DNA of 64,000 nt from Rhodoferax sp. (GTDB taxonomy: Bacteria > Pseudomonadota > Gammaproteobacteria > Burkholderiales > Burkholderiaceae_C): NCBI GenBank assembly GCA_031291295.1, contig JARLJI010000080.1:62001-126000 (forward strand), read 5' to 3'. The notes beneath the pieces were generated by a model, which saw nothing but the letters and a program-made list of their open reading frames with translations, was not told the origin of the DNA and did no database searches. Positions 53,892 through 64,000 of this stretch are shown here, piece by piece. The position numbers and the translations under genes are program-made. Position 1 is the stretch's first letter. Each line of letters opens with the position of its first letter.

Positions 53892-54881
53892 TCACTGCCC
53901 GAGCCGTGACGCCAACCAGCCTCCCACGACCTGCGGGATGGTGAGCACATGGCCCGGCGGCAGGCGCCCCGCGGCAAAGCCCACATGGCCGCCGTGTGCA
54001 GGCTGCCACAGGATGACGGGTTTGGCGACCTCATGCTCCCGAGGCAGCGAGGCGCAGGGCACGAACGGATCATTGCAGGCATTGACAAGCAGCGCCGGAA
54101 TGCGGATCTTGCGCAAATGCGGCTTGGCCGAAGCGCGGGCCCAGTAGTCGTCGGTGTTGCGATAGCCGTGCAGCGGCGCCGTGAAAACATTGTCGAAGTC
54201 ATACAGGTCGCGCGCGGCCAGCAGGCGCTCGCGGTTGAACAGGCCCGGGTGCTGCGCCAGCTTCGTCAAAGCCTTCGGCACCATGGTGCGTAAAAACATG
54301 CGCGTGTAGACCTGCCGGTTGAAGCCACGCCCGATGGCGCGGCCACTCGCCGCGAGATCCAGCGGCGCGCTGACCGCGGCCACCGCGGCCACTACGCCGC
54401 CCGCCCGCGTGCCCATTTCTTCGGCCCAGCGCAGCAGCACATTGCCGCCCAGCGAGACCCCCACCGCCATGATGGCGCCGCCGCCCTCAGCCTGCTGGCG
54501 TGCGTGCAGGCGCTGCAGGATCCAGCCCACCTCCTCGAAGTCGCCCGAGTGGTAGGCCCGTGGCGCCACATTGATCTCGCCGCTGCAGCCGCGAAAATGA
54601 GGCGCCGCAAAAGCAAACCCGCGCGTGCGCGCGAAATCGGCAAACGCCTCGGCATAGTGGCTGCGCGAGGAACCCTCCAGGCCATGGAACAGCACCAGCA
54701 GGGGCCGGGCGGCGGGACTGGACCACGCGCCAAAATCGATATCGATGAAGTCGCCGTCAGGCGCTGGCCAGCGCTCACGCCGGTAGAGCACCCGCTCGCC
54801 CAACACCCGGCGCGCATACAGGGCCGGCCAGATGGTTTGCAGGTTGCCGCCGGGCAGCCACAGGGGAGCTACATAATTCAT
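53892..54881 (-). CDS. YheT-like alpha/beta hydrolase
   Basis: A 329-residue alpha/beta hydrolase. The start MNYVAPLWLPGGNLQTIWPAL and LLVLFHGLEGSSRSHYAEAF are signatures of the YheT/embryogenesis-associated group. The nucleophile serine is in AVGVSLGGNVLLRWAEE, and the histidine in WQPAHGGHVGFA. It may cleave esters; the natural substrate of this group is not settled. It precedes the unknown 184-residue protein on the same strand. Confidence 0.85.
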   Translation of the reverse strand: MNYVAPLWLPGGNLQTIWPALYARRVLGERVLYRRERWPAPDGDFIDIDFGAWSSPAARPLLVLFHGLEGSSRSHYAEAFADFARTRGFAFAAPHFRGCSGEINVAPRAYHSGDFEEVGWILQRLHARQQAEGGGAIMAVGVSLGGNVLLRWAEEMGTRAGGVVAAVAAVSAPLDLAASGRAIGRGFNRQVYTRMFLRTMVPKALTKLAQHPGLFNRERLLAARDLYDFDNVFTAPLHGYRNTDDYWARASAKPHLRKIRIPALLVNACNDPFVPCASLPREHEVAKPVILWQPAHGGHVGFAAGRLPPGHVLTIPQVVGGWLASRLGQ

Positions 54882-54946
54882 AGCTAGAAATGCTTATTCG
54901 ACAAGGGCCAAGAGCATTATTTTCGATGAAGACGAGCGCAAAACGT

Positions 54947-55396
54947 TCAATGCAGGACCTGCGGCGTCGGGCTTTCTTCGAGCATCTCGTGCGGCGTGCC
55001 GGGGCTCGCATGGTGCGCCACCAGGCGCCATCCCTGGGCGAAGCGCTGGTACACGTTGGTGGCGATGACGTGCGCCTCGCCCGGGCCTTCGGGCGTCATC
55101 ACCTCGATGCGCTCGACCAGGCTGTGCACGGCGCTGGCGAGCGACTCGATGCTGCGCAGCCGCTCAGGCCGGGCGCGAATGCTGCCGTTGGCGAAGATGG
55201 CGTCGAAACTGGCGCGGATCGCGGCGCTGCCGATCAGGCGCGGGCCGCCGGGATGGATGCAGACAATGTCATCCTCGTCAGCCCAGCAAGCCATGAGTTT
55301 GTCGATGTCCGCGGTTTGCAGTGCCTCGTAGAACGCGGCCTCGATGTCGTCGGCCGAGCCGGCGACGCTGGCGGCCTGAAGTCTGGCTTTGGGCAT
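54947..55396 (-). CDS. NTF2/SnoaL-like protein (DUF4440 type)
   Basis: A 149-residue protein with the NTF2-like pattern: IEAAFYEALQTADIDKLMAC, then DIVCIHPGGPRLIGSAAIR and the end HHASPGTP. Such YybH-like proteins form small cone-shaped dimers, some with ketosteroid-isomerase-type activity. It is divergent from lemA with 116 bases between. No function can be given. It is not closely like TauX. Confidence 0.75.
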   Translation of the reverse strand: MPKARLQAASVAGSADDIEAAFYEALQTADIDKLMACWADEDDIVCIHPGGPRLIGSAAIRASFDAIFANGSIRARPERLRSIESLASAVHSLVERIEVMTPEGPGEAHVIATNVYQRFAQGWRLVAHHASPGTPHEMLEESPTPQVLH

Positions 55397-55512
55397 GGTG
55401 GGTTACCTGGTCATGGGGCGGCGCCGGATTTGCCGTTGAATACGGTAGGGGGCAACCCATCTATGCTAACGTCTTGCGCTTGACACCACCGCAACGACCA
55501 AAAAGGGAATGT

Positions 55513-56109
55513 ATGAAACGCTGGCTTCTCATCCTCATGACCGTTCTCGCCGTCAGCGGCCTCACCGGCTGCGGCTACAACGATTTTCAACGGCTCGACG
55601 AGCAGTCCAAATCCGCCTGGAGCGAGGTGCTGAACCAGTACCAGCGGCGCGCCGACCTGGTGCCCAACATCGTGGCCACGGTCAAGGGCGAGACCCAGTT
55701 CGAGCAGGATACGCTGACCAAGGTGGTCGAGGCGCGCGCCAAGGCGACCTCGATCCAGGTCACGCCTGAGACCTTGAACGACCCGGCCGCTTTCGCCAAG
55801 TTCCAGGCCGCGCAGGGCGAACTGGGCAGCGCGCTGAGCCGACTCATGGTGACGGTAGAGAAATACCCCGACCTGAAGGCCAACAAGGGTTTCTCGGACC
55901 TGCGCGTGCAGTTGGAGGGCACCGAGAACCGCATCACCGTGGCGCGTAACCGCTACATCCAGAGCGTGCAGGAGTACAACGTGCTGGTGCGCAGCTTTCC
56001 CACCAACCTGACGGCAATGGCCTTCCATTACCAGCCCAAACCCAACTTCACGGTGCAGAACGAAGCGCAGATCTCGACGCCGCCGGTCGTGGATTTTGAC
56101 AAGAAATAA
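55513..56109 (+). CDS. lemA: LemA family protein
   Basis: A 198-residue protein with a lipoprotein-like signal (VLAVSGLTGCGYNDF). The LemA domain follows: YNDFQRLDEQSKSAWSEVLN, QYQRRADLVPNIVATVKG and ARNRYIQSVQEYNVLVRSFP. The family is a coiled-coil membrane-associated protein of unclear role. It is followed by two TPM-domain genes on the same strand, a common trio. The ATG has AAAAGGGA ahead of it. Confidence 0.88.
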   Translation: MKRWLLILMTVLAVSGLTGCGYNDFQRLDEQSKSAWSEVLNQYQRRADLVPNIVATVKGETQFEQDTLTKVVEARAKATSIQVTPETLNDPAAFAKFQAAQGELGSALSRLMVTVEKYPDLKANKGFSDLRVQLEGTENRITVARNRYIQSVQEYNVLVRSFPTNLTAMAFHYQPKPNFTVQNEAQISTPPVVDFDKK

Positions 56110-56118
56110 GAGTCAAAA

Positions 56119-57012
56119 GTGACTCTATCCCGCGTCTGGTATTCACTCATAGCGCTACTTTTTGTAGCGCTCGGGGTGTCGAGTGCGCCGCTGCATGCGC
56201 AGTCGCTGCAGGCCGTGCCGGCGCTCACGGCGCATGTGATCGACAGCACCGGCACGCTTGACGCGGGGCAGAAGCAGGCCCTGGAGGCCAAGCTCGCCGC
56301 GCTCGAGCAGGCCAAGGGCTCGCAGGTCGTGGTGTTGATGGTGGGCACGACCCAGCCCGAAGACATCGCCAGCTACGCGAATCGCGTCGGCAACACCTGG
56401 AAGATCGGCCGCAAGGGCGTCGGCGACGGCCTGCTGCTGATTGTCGCCAAGGACGACCGGCGGGTGCGCATCGAAGTGGCCAAGACGCTGGAGGGCGCGA
56501 TTCCCGACCTGGCCGCAAGCCAGATCATCGAGCAGGCCATCACCCCCGCGTTCCGGCAGGGTGACTACGCCGGCGGACTGAATGCGGGCACCGACCAGAT
56601 CATCGCGCTCATCAACGGCGAGCCGCTGCCGGCGCCCGCGCCGCGCCGCGCGGCGGGCGCCGGTGCGGGCGGGTTCCAGTGGACAGACCTGGCCATCTTC
56701 CTGTTTTTTGCGGTGCCGATCGCCGGCTCGGTGGCGCGCAGCGTGTTCGGCCGCAAGCTCGGCGCGCTGCTCACCGGTGCCGGCGTGGGCGTGCTGGCGC
56801 TGCTCGCCACGTCCAGCCTGCTCATCGCGGGCATCGCCGCCTTCGTGGCGCTGCTGTTTGTGTTGGTGGCGGGCTTGGCGCCCGGCCTGACGGGTGGACG
56901 GGGCGGCTTCGGGGGCTTTGGTGGCAGTGGATTCGGCGGCGGGGGCGGGGGCGGCTTTGGCTCGGGCGGCGGGGGCGACTTCGGCGGCGGCGGCGCCAGC
57001 GGCAGGTGGTAA
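56119..57012 (+). CDS. TPM-domain membrane protein, YgcG-like
   Basis: A 297-residue protein. A signal peptide ends near LHAQS. The TPM (DUF477) domain contains VIDSTGTLDAGQKQALEAKL and GLLLIVAKDDRRVRIEVAKT. Two hydrophobic segments follow and the tail is very rich in glycine with Phe and Ser (GGGGGGFGSGGGG). It lies nine bases after lemA. TPM proteins have been linked to photosystem repair in plants; the bacterial role is unknown. Confidence 0.85.
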   Translation: MTLSRVWYSLIALLFVALGVSSAPLHAQSLQAVPALTAHVIDSTGTLDAGQKQALEAKLAALEQAKGSQVVVLMVGTTQPEDIASYANRVGNTWKIGRKGVGDGLLLIVAKDDRRVRIEVAKTLEGAIPDLAASQIIEQAITPAFRQGDYAGGLNAGTDQIIALINGEPLPAPAPRRAAGAGAGGFQWTDLAIFLFFAVPIAGSVARSVFGRKLGALLTGAGVGVLALLATSSLLIAGIAAFVALLFVLVAGLAPGLTGGRGGFGGFGGSGFGGGGGGGFGSGGGGDFGGGGASGRW

Positions 57013-57038
57013 CCACAGGAAAGCACAGGAAAAACGCG

Positions 57039-57560
57039 ATGCCAGGCAGGTTCCAAAGAATCCTCAAACACCTGTGGTTCGACGAGTCGGACGCGCGCCG
57101 CGCGATCCCGCCCGCCATGGCGCAGCGCTTGAGACAACACGTGGCCGCCAGCGAGCAGCATCACAGTGGCCAGATCCGCATCTGCGTGGAGGCTAGCCTG
57201 CCGCTGCACACGCTGTGGCGCAACGCGTCCATGTCCCATCTCACGCACGCACGCGCCATCGCACTGTTTGGCGAGCTGCGGGTGTGGGATACCGAGGCCA
57301 ACAACGGCGTGCTGATCTACCTGCTGCTGGCCGAGCACGCGATTGAACTGGTAGCGGACCGCGGCCTGAACCGGCACGTGTCGGCCCATGAATGGCAAGC
57401 CTTGACCCAGCGCATGGGAGATGCCCTTCGCGAAGGCCGTTTTGAGGATGGCCTGACGCAGGCGCTGGATGAAGTGTCGGCGTTGCTGGTGCAGTATTTT
57501 CCGCTGGCGCCGGGGCAGGCTCGCCACAACGAGTTGCCGGACGCGCCCGTCGTGCGCTAG
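57039..57560 (+). CDS. TPM-domain protein without signal peptide
   Basis: A 173-residue second TPM-domain protein with ARAIALFGELRVWDTEANNG, VLIYLLLAEHAIELVADRG and MGDALREGRFEDGLTQALDE. It lacks signal and membrane segments and is likely cytoplasmic. It is the third gene of the lemA-TPM-TPM set, 26 bases after the second. Its ATG at 57039 is the first that fits the domain. Confidence 0.8.
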   Translation: MPGRFQRILKHLWFDESDARRAIPPAMAQRLRQHVAASEQHHSGQIRICVEASLPLHTLWRNASMSHLTHARAIALFGELRVWDTEANNGVLIYLLLAEHAIELVADRGLNRHVSAHEWQALTQRMGDALREGRFEDGLTQALDEVSALLVQYFPLAPGQARHNELPDAPVVR

Positions 57561-57586
57561 CGCCGAGGGTACGGCGAGGCACCGCC

Positions 57587-58174
57587 TCAGGCCTTGGGCG
57601 CCTCGCCTTCGAGCAGCCGCAGATTCACCGAATGGGTCGCGTCCAGTTCCTGCTGCAGCGCGCGGCTGAGCTGGGCAAAGGTCCGCAGCTTGCGATTGGC
57701 CTCGCGCAGCCGGTCCGACAGACGCCTGGAGATGGTCAGCAGCAGGCGCGCCGCCACATCGGGACACTCTTCGATCAATTGCAGCAAGGCGTCGCGCGTG
57801 AGCACCGCCACCGCCAGGTCCGTCGCGGCCGTGCAGGTGGCCGAACGCGGCGAGCCGTCGAGCAGCCCCATTTCACCAATCAGGCCGCCGGGCCCCATGA
57901 TGGACACCACCATGGTCTCGCTTGGGGAAGACACCTCGTACTCGACCGTGACCTCCCCCTCGAGGATCAGCATCATGTCGTCGACATGGATCGCTTCGCC
58001 TTCCTGAATGAAGACCGTGCCCGCCTTGACGCGTTTCGGGTGCATGAAGCCGACCACTTCGCGCGCGTCGGCCAGACTCAACTCCACCAGGCCAGTCGGT
58101 GTCACCAGCAGCCGGGCGGCATTCTCCCGTGCGTCTTCGCCCGCCGTAGATTTGTCAAACACCATGCGGGGCAT
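57587..58174 (-). CDS. Cyclic-nucleotide-binding domain protein
   Basis: A 195-residue protein with one cNMP-binding domain: GTVFIQEGEAIHVDDMMLI, then GPGGLIGEMGLLDGSPRSATC with the phosphate-binding cassette, and a helical C-terminus (LSDRLREANRKLRTFAQLSR) that may form a coiled coil. It has no DNA-binding domain, so it is not a normal Crp-type regulator. ATGs at 58174 and 58165 are both possible starts. It is convergent with the second TPM gene. Confidence 0.82.
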   Translation of the reverse strand: MPRMVFDKSTAGEDARENAARLLVTPTGLVELSLADAREVVGFMHPKRVKAGTVFIQEGEAIHVDDMMLILEGEVTVEYEVSSPSETMVVSIMGPGGLIGEMGLLDGSPRSATCTAATDLAVAVLTRDALLQLIEECPDVAARLLLTISRRLSDRLREANRKLRTFAQLSRALQQELDATHSVNLRLLEGEAPKA

Positions 58175-58232
58175 TGTAGTGGGGGCAGATGCAAGCCGGG
58201 CCCTGCGCGAGCTTGCCGGCACCCGAATGACA

Positions 58233-58263
58233 AAGGCCCCGGTCGATTGCCGACCGGGGCCTT
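58233..58263 (-). terminator. Terminator of the atp operon
   Basis: A perfect 13-base stem (58233-58245 with 58251-58263, five-base loop) stands 42 bases beyond the atpC stop. In the atp direction it is followed by TTGTCATT, a short T-rich stretch. Confidence 0.8.
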
Positions 58264-58304
58264 GTTTCAAACGTGCGAGGACGGCGGATGCCGCGCCGGT
58301 GCGC

Positions 58305-58721
58305 TTATTTTTTCTGCCGGTATTTGCGAAGTGCCGCGATCTCGGCCGCGATGATGTACAGCTCGGACTGGGCCTTGGCAATATCGATGTCGTTCTTGGC
58401 ATTTTTCAGGGCTTCCTCGGCCGCCGCCTTGGCGGCATTGGCCTTCTGGTCGTCCAGATCCTTGCCCCGGATTGCGGTATCGGACAGCACCGTCACGCAA
58501 TTCGGCTGCACCTCCAGAATGCCGCCGGCGACGAAGACAAACTCTTCGCTGCCATCGGCCTTCTCGATCCGCACCGAACCGGGCTTGATGCGGGTGATCA
58601 GCGGCGTGTGGCGCGGATAGATGCCGAGCTCGCCCGCCTCGCCGGGCAGCGCCACGAACCGGGCCTCGCCCGAGAAGATGGACTCTTCGGCGCTGACAAC
58701 GTCAACGTGGATGGTGCTCAT
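58305..58721 (-). CDS. atpC: ATP synthase epsilon subunit
   Basis: A 138-residue epsilon subunit: [20 protein letters not shown], then [13 protein letters not shown] and a C-terminal two-helix part. The ATG at 58721 with AGGGGTGA fits the E. coli length of 139; a GTG at 58730 adds three residues. It is the last gene of the F1Fo operon. Confidence 0.95.
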   Translation of the reverse strand: MSTIHVDVVSAEESIFSGEARFVALPGEAGELGIYPRHTPLITRIKPGSVRIEKADGSEEFVFVAGGILEVQPNCVTVLSDTAIRGKDLDDQKANAAKAAAEEALKNAKNDIDIAKAQSELYIIAAEIAALRKYRQKK

Positions 58722-58733
58722 GTGGCTCACCCC

Positions 58734-61057
<2,324 letters not shown>

Positions 61058-61121
61058 ATGTGCCCCTTTTGCCTATAACTCTTGATAACTCTGACGTGAC
61101 GTTGTGGTCGGTAGAGTGGTT

Positions 61122-62675
61122 TTAAGCAAACGACTTCTTGAACGCAGCCGTGGCCTCGGTCAATTCAGCTTCAGCATCCTTGTCCATCGCCTTGGCGGCT
61201 TCGAGTTTGGCCAGCAGCGCGGCGTGCTTGTCCTTGAGGTGGGCATGCAAGCCCGACTCAAAGGCCAGCACCTTGTTCACGGCGATGTCGTCCATGAAGC
61301 CCTTGTTCACGGCGAACAGCGAGCTGCCCATCAGGCTGATCGGCAACGGGCTGTACTGGGACTGCTTGAGCAACTCCGTCACGCGCGCGCCCCGGTCGAG
61401 CTGCTTGCGGGTCGCCTCGTCGAGGTCCGAGGCGAACTGCGCAAACGCGGCCAGTTCACGGTACTGCGCCAGGTCGGTACGGATACCGCCCGACAGGTTC
61501 TTGATCAGCTTGGTTTGCGCGGCGCCACCAACGCGCGACACCGAAATACCGGCGTTGATGGCGGGACGGATGCCGGCGTTGAACAAATTGGTTTCCAGGA
61601 AGATCTGGCCGTCGGTGATCGAGATCACGTTGGTCGGCACAAACGCGGACACGTCGCCGGCCTGCGTTTCGATGATGGGCAGCGCCGTCAGCGAGCCGGT
61701 CTTGCCTTTGACCGCACCCTTGGTGAAGTCTTCGACATATTTTTCGTTGACGCGCGCGGCGCGCTCGAGCAGGCGGCTGTGCAGATAGAACACGTCGCCG
61801 GGGTAGGCTTCGCGGCCTGGCGGGCGGCGCAGCAGCAGCGAGACCTGGCGGTAGGCCACGGCCTGCTTGGACAGGTCGTCATACACGATCAGCGCGTCCT
61901 GGCCGCGATCGCGGAAGTACTCGCCCATGGTGCAGCCCGAGTAGGCGCTGACGTATTGCATCGCCGCCGACTCGGAGGCGGTGGCGGCCACCACGATGGT
62001 GTAGTCCATCGCTCCGGCCTGCTCCAGCGAGCGCACCACGTTCTTGACCGACGACGCCTTCTGACCGATGGCGACGTAGATACAAGTCATGTTCTGACCC
62101 TTCTGGTTGATGATGGCGTCGATCGCCACCGCGGTCTTGCCGGTCTGGCGGTCGCCGATGATCAGTTCGCGCTGGCCACGGCCGATCGGCACCATCGAGT
62201 CGATCGACTTGAGACCGGTCTGCATCGGCTGGTCCACCGATTTACGCGCAATCACGCCGGGCGCGACCTTTTCGATCACGTCGGTCATTTTGGCGTTGAT
62301 CGGGCCCTTGCCGTCGATCGGCTGGCCCAGCGCGTTGACCACGCGACCCAGCAGTTCGGGGCCGACCGGCACTTCCAGAATGCGGCCCGTGCACTTGACG
62401 GTGTCGCCTTCGGAGATGTGCTCGTATTCGCCCAGAATCACGGAGCCGACCGAGTCGCGCTCGAGGTTCAGGGCCAGGCCGTAGGTGGGCAAGCCGTCGC
62501 TGCCGGCCGGGAATTCGAGCATTTCGCCCTGCATCACATCGGACAGGCCGTGAATGCGGCAAATACCGTCCGACACGGACACCACCGTACCCTGATTGCG
62601 GATGTCGGCACTGGCGGACAGACCTTCAATACGGCTCTTGATCAGTTCAGAAATTTCTGCGGGATTGAGTTGCAT
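61122..62675 (-). CDS. atpA: ATP synthase alpha subunit
   Basis: A 517-residue alpha subunit: [19 protein letters not shown] at the start, Walker [16 protein letters not shown], and [19 protein letters not shown] with the arginine that completes the catalytic site. It forms the F1 hexamer with beta. The 85 bases to atpH hold a small GCCTG/CAGGC hairpin only. Confidence 0.97.
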   Translation of the reverse strand: MQLNPAEISELIKSRIEGLSASADIRNQGTVVSVSDGICRIHGLSDVMQGEMLEFPAGSDGLPTYGLALNLERDSVGSVILGEYEHISEGDTVKCTGRILEVPVGPELLGRVVNALGQPIDGKGPINAKMTDVIEKVAPGVIARKSVDQPMQTGLKSIDSMVPIGRGQRELIIGDRQTGKTAVAIDAIINQKGQNMTCIYVAIGQKASSVKNVVRSLEQAGAMDYTIVVAATASESAAMQYVSAYSGCTMGEYFRDRGQDALIVYDDLSKQAVAYRQVSLLLRRPPGREAYPGDVFYLHSRLLERAARVNEKYVEDFTKGAVKGKTGSLTALPIIETQAGDVSAFVPTNVISITDGQIFLETNLFNAGIRPAINAGISVSRVGGAAQTKLIKNLSGGIRTDLAQYRELAAFAQFASDLDEATRKQLDRGARVTELLKQSQYSPLPISLMGSSLFAVNKGFMDDIAVNKVLAFESGLHAHLKDKHAALLAKLEAAKAMDKDAEAELTEATAAFKKSFA

Positions 62676-62760
62676 GACTCTTTCCTTCTTTCGTTAATTA
62701 GCCAAACGCCTGGGCACAATGCTCAGGCGGAAAACTGGGGACCGTAACCTGCGCGAGTCA

Positions 62761-63303
62761 TCACGCGGTCAGGGCCACTTTCATCTGCTCCAGACGGGCC
62801 TTGACAGAAGTGTCCAGCACCTCGTCGCCCACCACCACACGAATCCCGCCGATCAGCGCCGGCTCAAGTTCGACCTTGACATTGAGTTTGCGGCCAAAGC
62901 GCTTTTCGAGCGTCGCCGCCACATCGGCCAAGGCGGCAGTGTCCATCGGAAACGGGCTGTACACGATGGCATCCGAGGAGCCGCTCTGCGCATTCTTCAA
63001 GGCGCGGAACTGGTCTGCGATTTCAGGCAGGACCGCCAGCCGGCCGTTTTCAATCACGGCGCGCAGGAAGTTTTTGGCGGCATCCGGCAGCGCCGACCTG
63101 GCAACGCCAGAGATCACATCGAACACCTGGTTCGGCGTGACCGCGGGGCTGTCGGCAAACTGCTGCAGCTGCGGGTTGGCGGCGATGGCCGCGAACTCAT
63201 CCAGCCAAGCGGCCGTGCCGCCCAGATCAGGTGCAGCCCCCTGTGTCGTCGCCTTGAACAGCGCTTCGGCGTAAGGGCGGGCAATGGTTGCGATTTCAGC
63301 CAT
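62761..63303 (-). CDS. atpH: ATP synthase delta subunit
   Basis: A 180-residue delta subunit: [19 protein letters not shown] at the start and [20 protein letters not shown] at the end, both conserved. It links the peripheral stalk to F1. It lies nine bases after atpF. Confidence 0.95.
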   Translation of the reverse strand: MAEIATIARPYAEALFKATTQGAAPDLGGTAAWLDEFAAIAANPQLQQFADSPAVTPNQVFDVISGVARSALPDAAKNFLRAVIENGRLAVLPEIADQFRALKNAQSGSSDAIVYSPFPMDTAALADVAATLEKRFGRKLNVKVELEPALIGGIRVVVGDEVLDTSVKARLEQMKVALTA

Positions 63304-63312
63304 GGTGCGCTC

Positions 63313-63783
63313 TTACAGCTCGGTCTTGAGACGGTTCAGCAAGTCGGCATGGACCCCGGCATTGACTTCCTTGCGGAGAATCTGCTCGGCGCCCTTGACG
63401 GCCAGCGCGGCGACCTGCTCGCGCAGGGCCTCGCGGGCTTTCACGGTCTGCTGGTCGGCCTCAACCTTGGCAGCGGCAACAATCTTGTTGCCCTCTTCCG
63501 TGGCTTTTCCCTTGGCCTCTTCAACGATGGCCTGGGCCCGGCGCTCGGCGTCGGCCAGGCGGGCAGCGGTCTCGTTACGCGACTTCGTCAGCTCTTCTTC
63601 GACCCGCTTGTTGGCGGAGGACAGCTCGGACTTGGCCTTGTCGGCGGCGGCCAGGCCGTCGGCGATTTTCTTGGCACGTTCGTCCAGCGCAGCTGCGATG
63701 GGCGGCCACACGAATTTCATCGTGAACCACACCAGAATCGCAAAAACGATTGCCTGGACGAAAAGAGTTGCATTGATACTCAC
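63313..63783 (-). CDS. atpF: ATP synthase b subunit
   Basis: A 156-residue b subunit, the same length as in E. coli, with one N-terminal membrane segment ([20 protein letters not shown]) and a long charged helix. It starts with GTG at 63783, behind AAAGGGTG. Two copies form the peripheral stalk. Confidence 0.94.
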   Translation of the reverse strand: MSINATLFVQAIVFAILVWFTMKFVWPPIAAALDERAKKIADGLAAADKAKSELSSANKRVEEELTKSRNETAARLADAERRAQAIVEEAKGKATEEGNKIVAAAKVEADQQTVKAREALREQVAALAVKGAEQILRKEVNAGVHADLLNRLKTEL

Positions 63784-63820
63784 AGCAACACCCTTTCAGT
63801 CGGTTGGTGGTTACTGGCGA

Positions 63821-64000
<180 letters not shown>

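Overview
The window is GC-rich chromosomal DNA from a betaproteobacterium of the order Burkholderiales, most likely a Comamonadaceae relative. This rests on the atp operon layout and the AtpE C-terminus, the FabA/FabB pair, IclR and MocR regulators, NodT-type efflux genes and a diheme cytochrome c. No rRNA, tRNA, CRISPR array, insertion sequence or phage gene was recognised.

About two thirds of the window (1-43.7 kb) is an island for C2 organosulfonates. Three input modules meet at sulfoacetaldehyde: isethionate (iseR, iseJ, iseU; 0.25-4.1 kb), taurine (tauABC, tauR, tauXY; 4.2-10.7 kb) and sulfoacetate (sauR, sauU, sauS, sauT; 38.2-43.7 kb). The shared core lies on the minus strand at 25.3-34.4 kb. 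Xsc converts sulfoacetaldehyde and phosphate to acetyl phosphate and sulfite, Pta makes acetyl-CoA, and SoeABC oxidises sulfite to sulfate. A truncated YeiH-family protein at the left edge is a candidate sulfate exporter. An IclR regulator is divergent from xsc, followed by a MoxR-type AAA ATPase and a VWA protein resembling CobS and CobT.

Inside the island sit two operons whose roles are not obvious. The first (10.9-19.1 kb) encodes a peptide-type ABC importer, a YtcJ-like amidohydrolase and a COG0523 GTPase. Its promoter carries the same tandem CTGGCTC / CTGGACCTAT repeat, with the same 23-bp period, as the tauXY promoter, so it probably belongs to the TauR regulon. The second (19.2-25.2 kb, minus strand, visibly lower in GC) begins with a convincing thiamine pyrophosphate riboswitch. 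It continues luxE-like, luxC-like, NMT1/THI5-type ABC transporter (ATPase, permease, binding protein), then a short-chain dehydrogenase. I read it as a thiamine-controlled system that imports a carboxylic acid and reduces it through the aldehyde to an alcohol. I do not know a described system of this make-up, and it is the main candidate for a new system here.

The right third (43.7-64 kb) is housekeeping or general: fabB-fabA, a TetR-controlled RND efflux pump with its outer-membrane channel, a membrane-anchored diheme cytochrome c, several small conserved proteins (YheT-like hydrolase, NTF2-like protein, LemA, two TPM-domain proteins, a cyclic-nucleotide-binding protein), and the F1Fo ATP synthase operon read from the right (atpE partial, atpF, H, A, G, D, C).

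Family and pathway assignments are from recognition of motifs, lengths and gene order; no database search was run.
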